Shown: piece by piece, positions 7,606 through 9,124 of the stretch
Numbering within the stretch: position 1 is the first letter of the stretch
How the letters are laid out: each line of letters opens with the position of its first letter
Source of the DNA: an uncultured Lachnospiraceae bacterium
GTDB taxonomy: Bacteria; Bacillota; Clostridia; Lachnospirales; Lachnospiraceae
Length of the DNA stretch: 9,124 nt
Direction: 5' to 3'
NCBI GenBank assembly: GCA_910578825.1
Contig: CAJTSB010000052.1
Location: 5,924-15,047 of the forward strand
Made by a program: the position numbers and the translations under genes
The notes under the pieces: model-generated
Told to the model about the DNA's origin: nothing
What the model saw: the letters and a program-made list of their open reading frames with translations, nothing else
Database searches by the model: none

Positions 7606-7818
7606 AGTAGTATTTAGTCGAAGCTGATAACGGTGCGCGCTTATGTATGTGCCATCAACTTCATTTGATAAACCAAGTATAAAAGAAAATTGTGTGCAAA
7701 GTGTGGACAATTTCTAAAAGAAAGATAAAGATTTCGAAAGAATTTATGAAAAAGATTATGAAAAAGTTCGATTCCATTAGCAGAGAAATTGTCGAAAGAA
7801 TTTTTTAATCTAAATATC

Positions 7819-7847
7819 TTGTCATCTTTTAAATTGTAAAGTATAAT
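7819..7847 (+). promoter_or_regulatory. Sigma-A type promoter of hydE
   Basis: TTGTCA (7819-7824) and a perfect TATAAT (7842-7847) are separated by exactly 17 bases. This is the best promoter in the window. Transcription would start near 7854, leaving a leader of about 180 bases before the HydE start codon at 8034. Confidence 0.8.
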
Positions 7848-7853
7848 GTCGTC

Positions 7854-8033
7854 AGATAAGAAAACCAGACCACAAGGGAAACCTGAAGGGGATGGGGATT
7901 GCAGAAACAAACATTATGTAAGAAAGAATCACAGGAGAGGTCCGGGATGGCCTCTGTTGTAAGCGTATGCAAACCCTCATGCCTTTGGTATGGGGGATTT
8001 TTATTCTACATGAAACAGAAAATTGGAGGCAAT
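7854..8033 (+). promoter_or_regulatory. Long structured hydE leader, likely attenuated
   Basis: The transcribed leader holds a hairpin AGAGGTC/GGCCTCT (7936-7942 with 7949-7955), then a terminator-like hairpin at 7974-8002. ATGGGG at 7892-7897 could pair instead with CCTCAT (7975-7980), the 5' arm of the terminator, as an antiterminator would. A second start codon, ATG 7947, has a strong Shine-Dalgarno (AGGAGAGG, 7933-7940, 6-base spacing). It is in frame with HydE and reads through the terminator hairpin. I recognise no known riboswitch class here. The leader may be controlled by a ligand or protein, or by translation of the upstream frame. Confidence 0.45.
7974..8002 (+). terminator. Terminator/attenuator hairpin in the hydE leader
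   Basis: CCCTCATGCC (7974-7983) pairs with GGTATGGGGG (7987-7996) as a 10-bp stem with two G-T pairs and a TTT loop. ATTTTT (7997-8002) follows. It lies between the promoter at 7819-7847 and the HydE start at 8034, so it would cut transcription short unless it is prevented from forming. No other gene lies between promoter and hairpin that it could serve. Confidence 0.65.
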
Positions 8034-9092
8034 ATGGATTTGTCCAAACAGTTAATAGACAAATTAGAGGCACAGTCATATCTAACGAAAGAAGAGTGGA
8101 TAACGCTCATAGAAAGCCGCAGCCAGGATTCGGCGGAATATTTATTTGGGAAGGCCAGGGAATGGCAGCGCAGATATTATGGCAATCGAATTTATACCAG
8201 AGGCCTGATTGAATTTACAAATTACTGTAAAAATGACTGCTATTACTGCGGTATCCGCAGGAGTAACCGCAATGCAGAGCGTTATCGTTTAACGGAGGAA
8301 CAGATTATGGAATGCTGCCGGAGCGGGTACGAGTTGAATTTTCGGACGTTTGTGCTCCAGGGAGGCGAGGATGGATGGTTTTCTCAGGAAAAACTGGAAA
8401 ACATAGTGCATGCGATAAAAACCGCCTATCCGGATTGTGCGATTACGCTTTCTCTCGGGGAGCGTACAAAGGAGAGTTACCGCAGGTTGTTTGAGGCCGG
8501 GGCGGACCGTTATCTGCTCCGGCACGAGACAGCGAATGAGGGACATTATCAGAGCCTTCATCCACCAGAGCTGTCCGCGGCGAACCGCAAGAGATGCCTT
8601 GAGGATTTGAAGGAAATTGGGTATCAGACCGGAACTGGGTTCATGGTTGGCAGCCCCGGGCAGACGGCGGCGCATCTGGCGGAAGATATGATGTTCATCC
8701 GCAGGCTGGAACCGCATATGGTGGGTATCGGTCCCTTTGTGCCGCACCATGATACGCCGTTTGCAAATGAGATCGGGGGAACCGTGGAATTAACGTTATT
8801 TATGATCGGGCTTTTGCGGGTCATGCTGCCGAAACTGCTGCTGCCCGCCACAACCGCGCTTGGAACGATCGATGCGCGCGGCAGGGAAAAAGGCGTTTTG
8901 GCGGGGGCGAATGTGGTTATGCCGAACCTTTCGCCGACTTCTGTTCGCAGGAAGTATGAACTATACGATAATAAAATCTGTACCGGCGATGAGGCCGCGG
9001 AATGCCGTAACTGTCTTAGCCGCAGAATGGAAAGCATCGGCTATGAGCTGGCAGTCAGTCGAGGAGATTATAAGCATTCCTATAGAGAATGA
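8034..9092 (+). CDS. hydE: [FeFe]-hydrogenase H-cluster maturation radical SAM protein HydE
   Basis: A 352-residue radical S-adenosylmethionine enzyme. HydE takes the Fe(CO)2(CN)-cysteinate synthon made by HydG and, with HydF, builds the two-iron subcluster of [FeFe]-hydrogenase in the cytosol. C65-x3-C69-x2-C72 (CKNDCYYC) binds the radical-SAM [4Fe-4S] cluster. C316-x7-C324-x2-C327 matches the spacing of the accessory [2Fe-2S] site of Thermotoga maritima HydE, which not all HydE proteins keep and which separates it from BioB and PylB. Other family-like stretches are LQGGED (108-113), RHETAN (163-168), GFMVGSPGQ (202-210) and IGPFVPHHDTP (232-242). The chosen ATG follows GGAGG (8025-8029) by only 4 bases and gives the normal family length. 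An in-frame ATG at 7947 would add 29 residues (Cys- and aromatic-rich), and ATG 8010 would add 8 but has no ribosome binding site. HydF, HydG and the hydrogenase are not in the window. Confidence 0.93.
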   Translation: MDLSKQLIDKLEAQSYLTKEEWITLIESRSQDSAEYLFGKAREWQRRYYGNRIYTRGLIEFTNYCKNDCYYCGIRRSNRNAERYRLTEEQIMECCRSGYELNFRTFVLQGGEDGWFSQEKLENIVHAIKTAYPDCAITLSLGERTKESYRRLFEAGADRYLLRHETANEGHYQSLHPPELSAANRKRCLEDLKEIGYQTGTGFMVGSPGQTAAHLAEDMMFIRRLEPHMVGIGPFVPHHDTPFANEIGGTVELTLFMIGLLRVMLPKLLLPATTALGTIDARGREKGVLAGANVVMPNLSPTSVRRKYELYDNKICTGDEAAECRNCLSRRMESIGYELAVSRGDYKHSYRE

Positions 9093-9102
9093 AAATTGAA
9101 CT

Positions 9103-9108
9103 TTGACA
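9103..9108 (+). promoter_or_regulatory. Possible -35 box of a downstream promoter
   Basis: A perfect TTGACA lies 11 bases after the hydE stop. With 17-base spacing the -10 box would begin at 9126, just outside the window, so the promoter cannot be confirmed. No terminator for hydE is visible in the 32 bases after its stop, so a following gene may also be co-transcribed. Confidence 0.25.
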
Positions 9109-9124
9109 AAATAAAATCTCCCCG

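Larger units (their letters stand above)
7510..7818. other. AT-rich intergenic region without a convincing gene
   Basis: About 310 bases separate the amidohydrolase terminator from the hydE promoter. No reading frame on either strand combines a good ribosome binding site with protein-like composition. A 25-codon frame starting at ATG 7524 after GGGGGAG is the best candidate, but it covers two hairpins and resembles nothing I know. The region holds inverted repeats at 7524-7537, 7540-7565, 7585-7605 and 7687-7713. It also has a tandem pair of TTATGAAAAAG (7744-7754, 7756-7766) and a 12-base direct repeat TCGAAAGAATTT (7734-7745, 7792-7803). Confidence 0.6.

Noticed and set aside
7702..7710. 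DnaA-box-like TGTGGACAA (reverse complement TTGTCCACA)
   Set aside because: A single site with one mismatch to TTATCCACA, no cluster of boxes, no dnaA/dnaN context. Nothing supports an origin.
7641..7910. 89-codon - strand frame opposite the hydE promoter region
   Set aside because: It is Phe/Leu/Asn-rich, as expected from AT-rich non-coding DNA. It has no ribosome binding site and covers the strong hydE promoter on the other strand.
7846..7962. 38-codon frame starting at ATG inside the hydE -10 box
   Set aside because: Its start codon overlaps TATAAT, so the mRNA from that promoter could not carry it, and no Shine-Dalgarno precedes it.
1..9124. CRISPR array, tRNA/rRNA genes, transposase or prophage genes
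   Set aside because: No regularly spaced repeats, no tRNA-like cloverleaf or rRNA sequence, and no transposase, integrase or phage motifs were seen on either strand.

Overview
The window reads as chromosomal DNA of a low-to-mid G+C Gram-positive anaerobe, most likely a gut Lachnospiraceae (Clostridia). The evidence is strong GGAGG-type ribosome binding sites, intrinsic terminators, a huge secreted glycosidase with FIVAR repeats and a lysine-rich Ig-like tail, and an [FeFe]-hydrogenase maturase. The genus cannot be fixed from the sequence alone. All three convincing genes are on the + strand, each appears to be its own transcription unit, and the last is complete 32 bases before the window ends.

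Layout: (1) 1-57, an extended -10 promoter and ribosome binding site. (2) 58-5907, a 1949-residue secreted GH127 (beta-L-arabinofuranosidase family) enzyme. It carries an F5/8-like domain and two Ig-like domains before the catalytic module, then a second F5/8-like domain, eight FIVAR repeats and two Ig-like domains, the last extremely lysine-rich. (3) 5923-5968, an intrinsic terminator, followed at once by a 62-base palindrome and a chain of five small hairpins (5966-6147). This is the most structured non-coding stretch in the window. (4) 6155-6300, the leader of the next gene, containing a motif like the first half of a c-di-GMP-I riboswitch. (5) 6301-7470, a metal-dependent amidohydrolase of unknown substrate with its own terminator. 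(6) 7510-7818, a 300-base AT-rich gene-free stretch with several inverted and direct repeats. (7) 7819-8033, a near-consensus promoter and a ~180-base leader containing an intrinsic terminator/attenuator. (8) 8034-9092, hydE, with both of its iron-sulfur cysteine motifs intact.

Nothing ties the three genes into one pathway. The GH127 protein should act outside the cell on plant-type L-arabinofuranosides, the amidohydrolase is cytosolic, and HydE builds the hydrogenase H-cluster with HydF and HydG, which are not in the window. I see no convincing new multi-gene system. The parts most worth a second look are non-coding: the hairpin-chain element at 5966-6147, the hydE leader (in-frame upstream start with a good Shine-Dalgarno and an embedded terminator), and the possible relic of a c-di-GMP riboswitch before the amidohydrolase.
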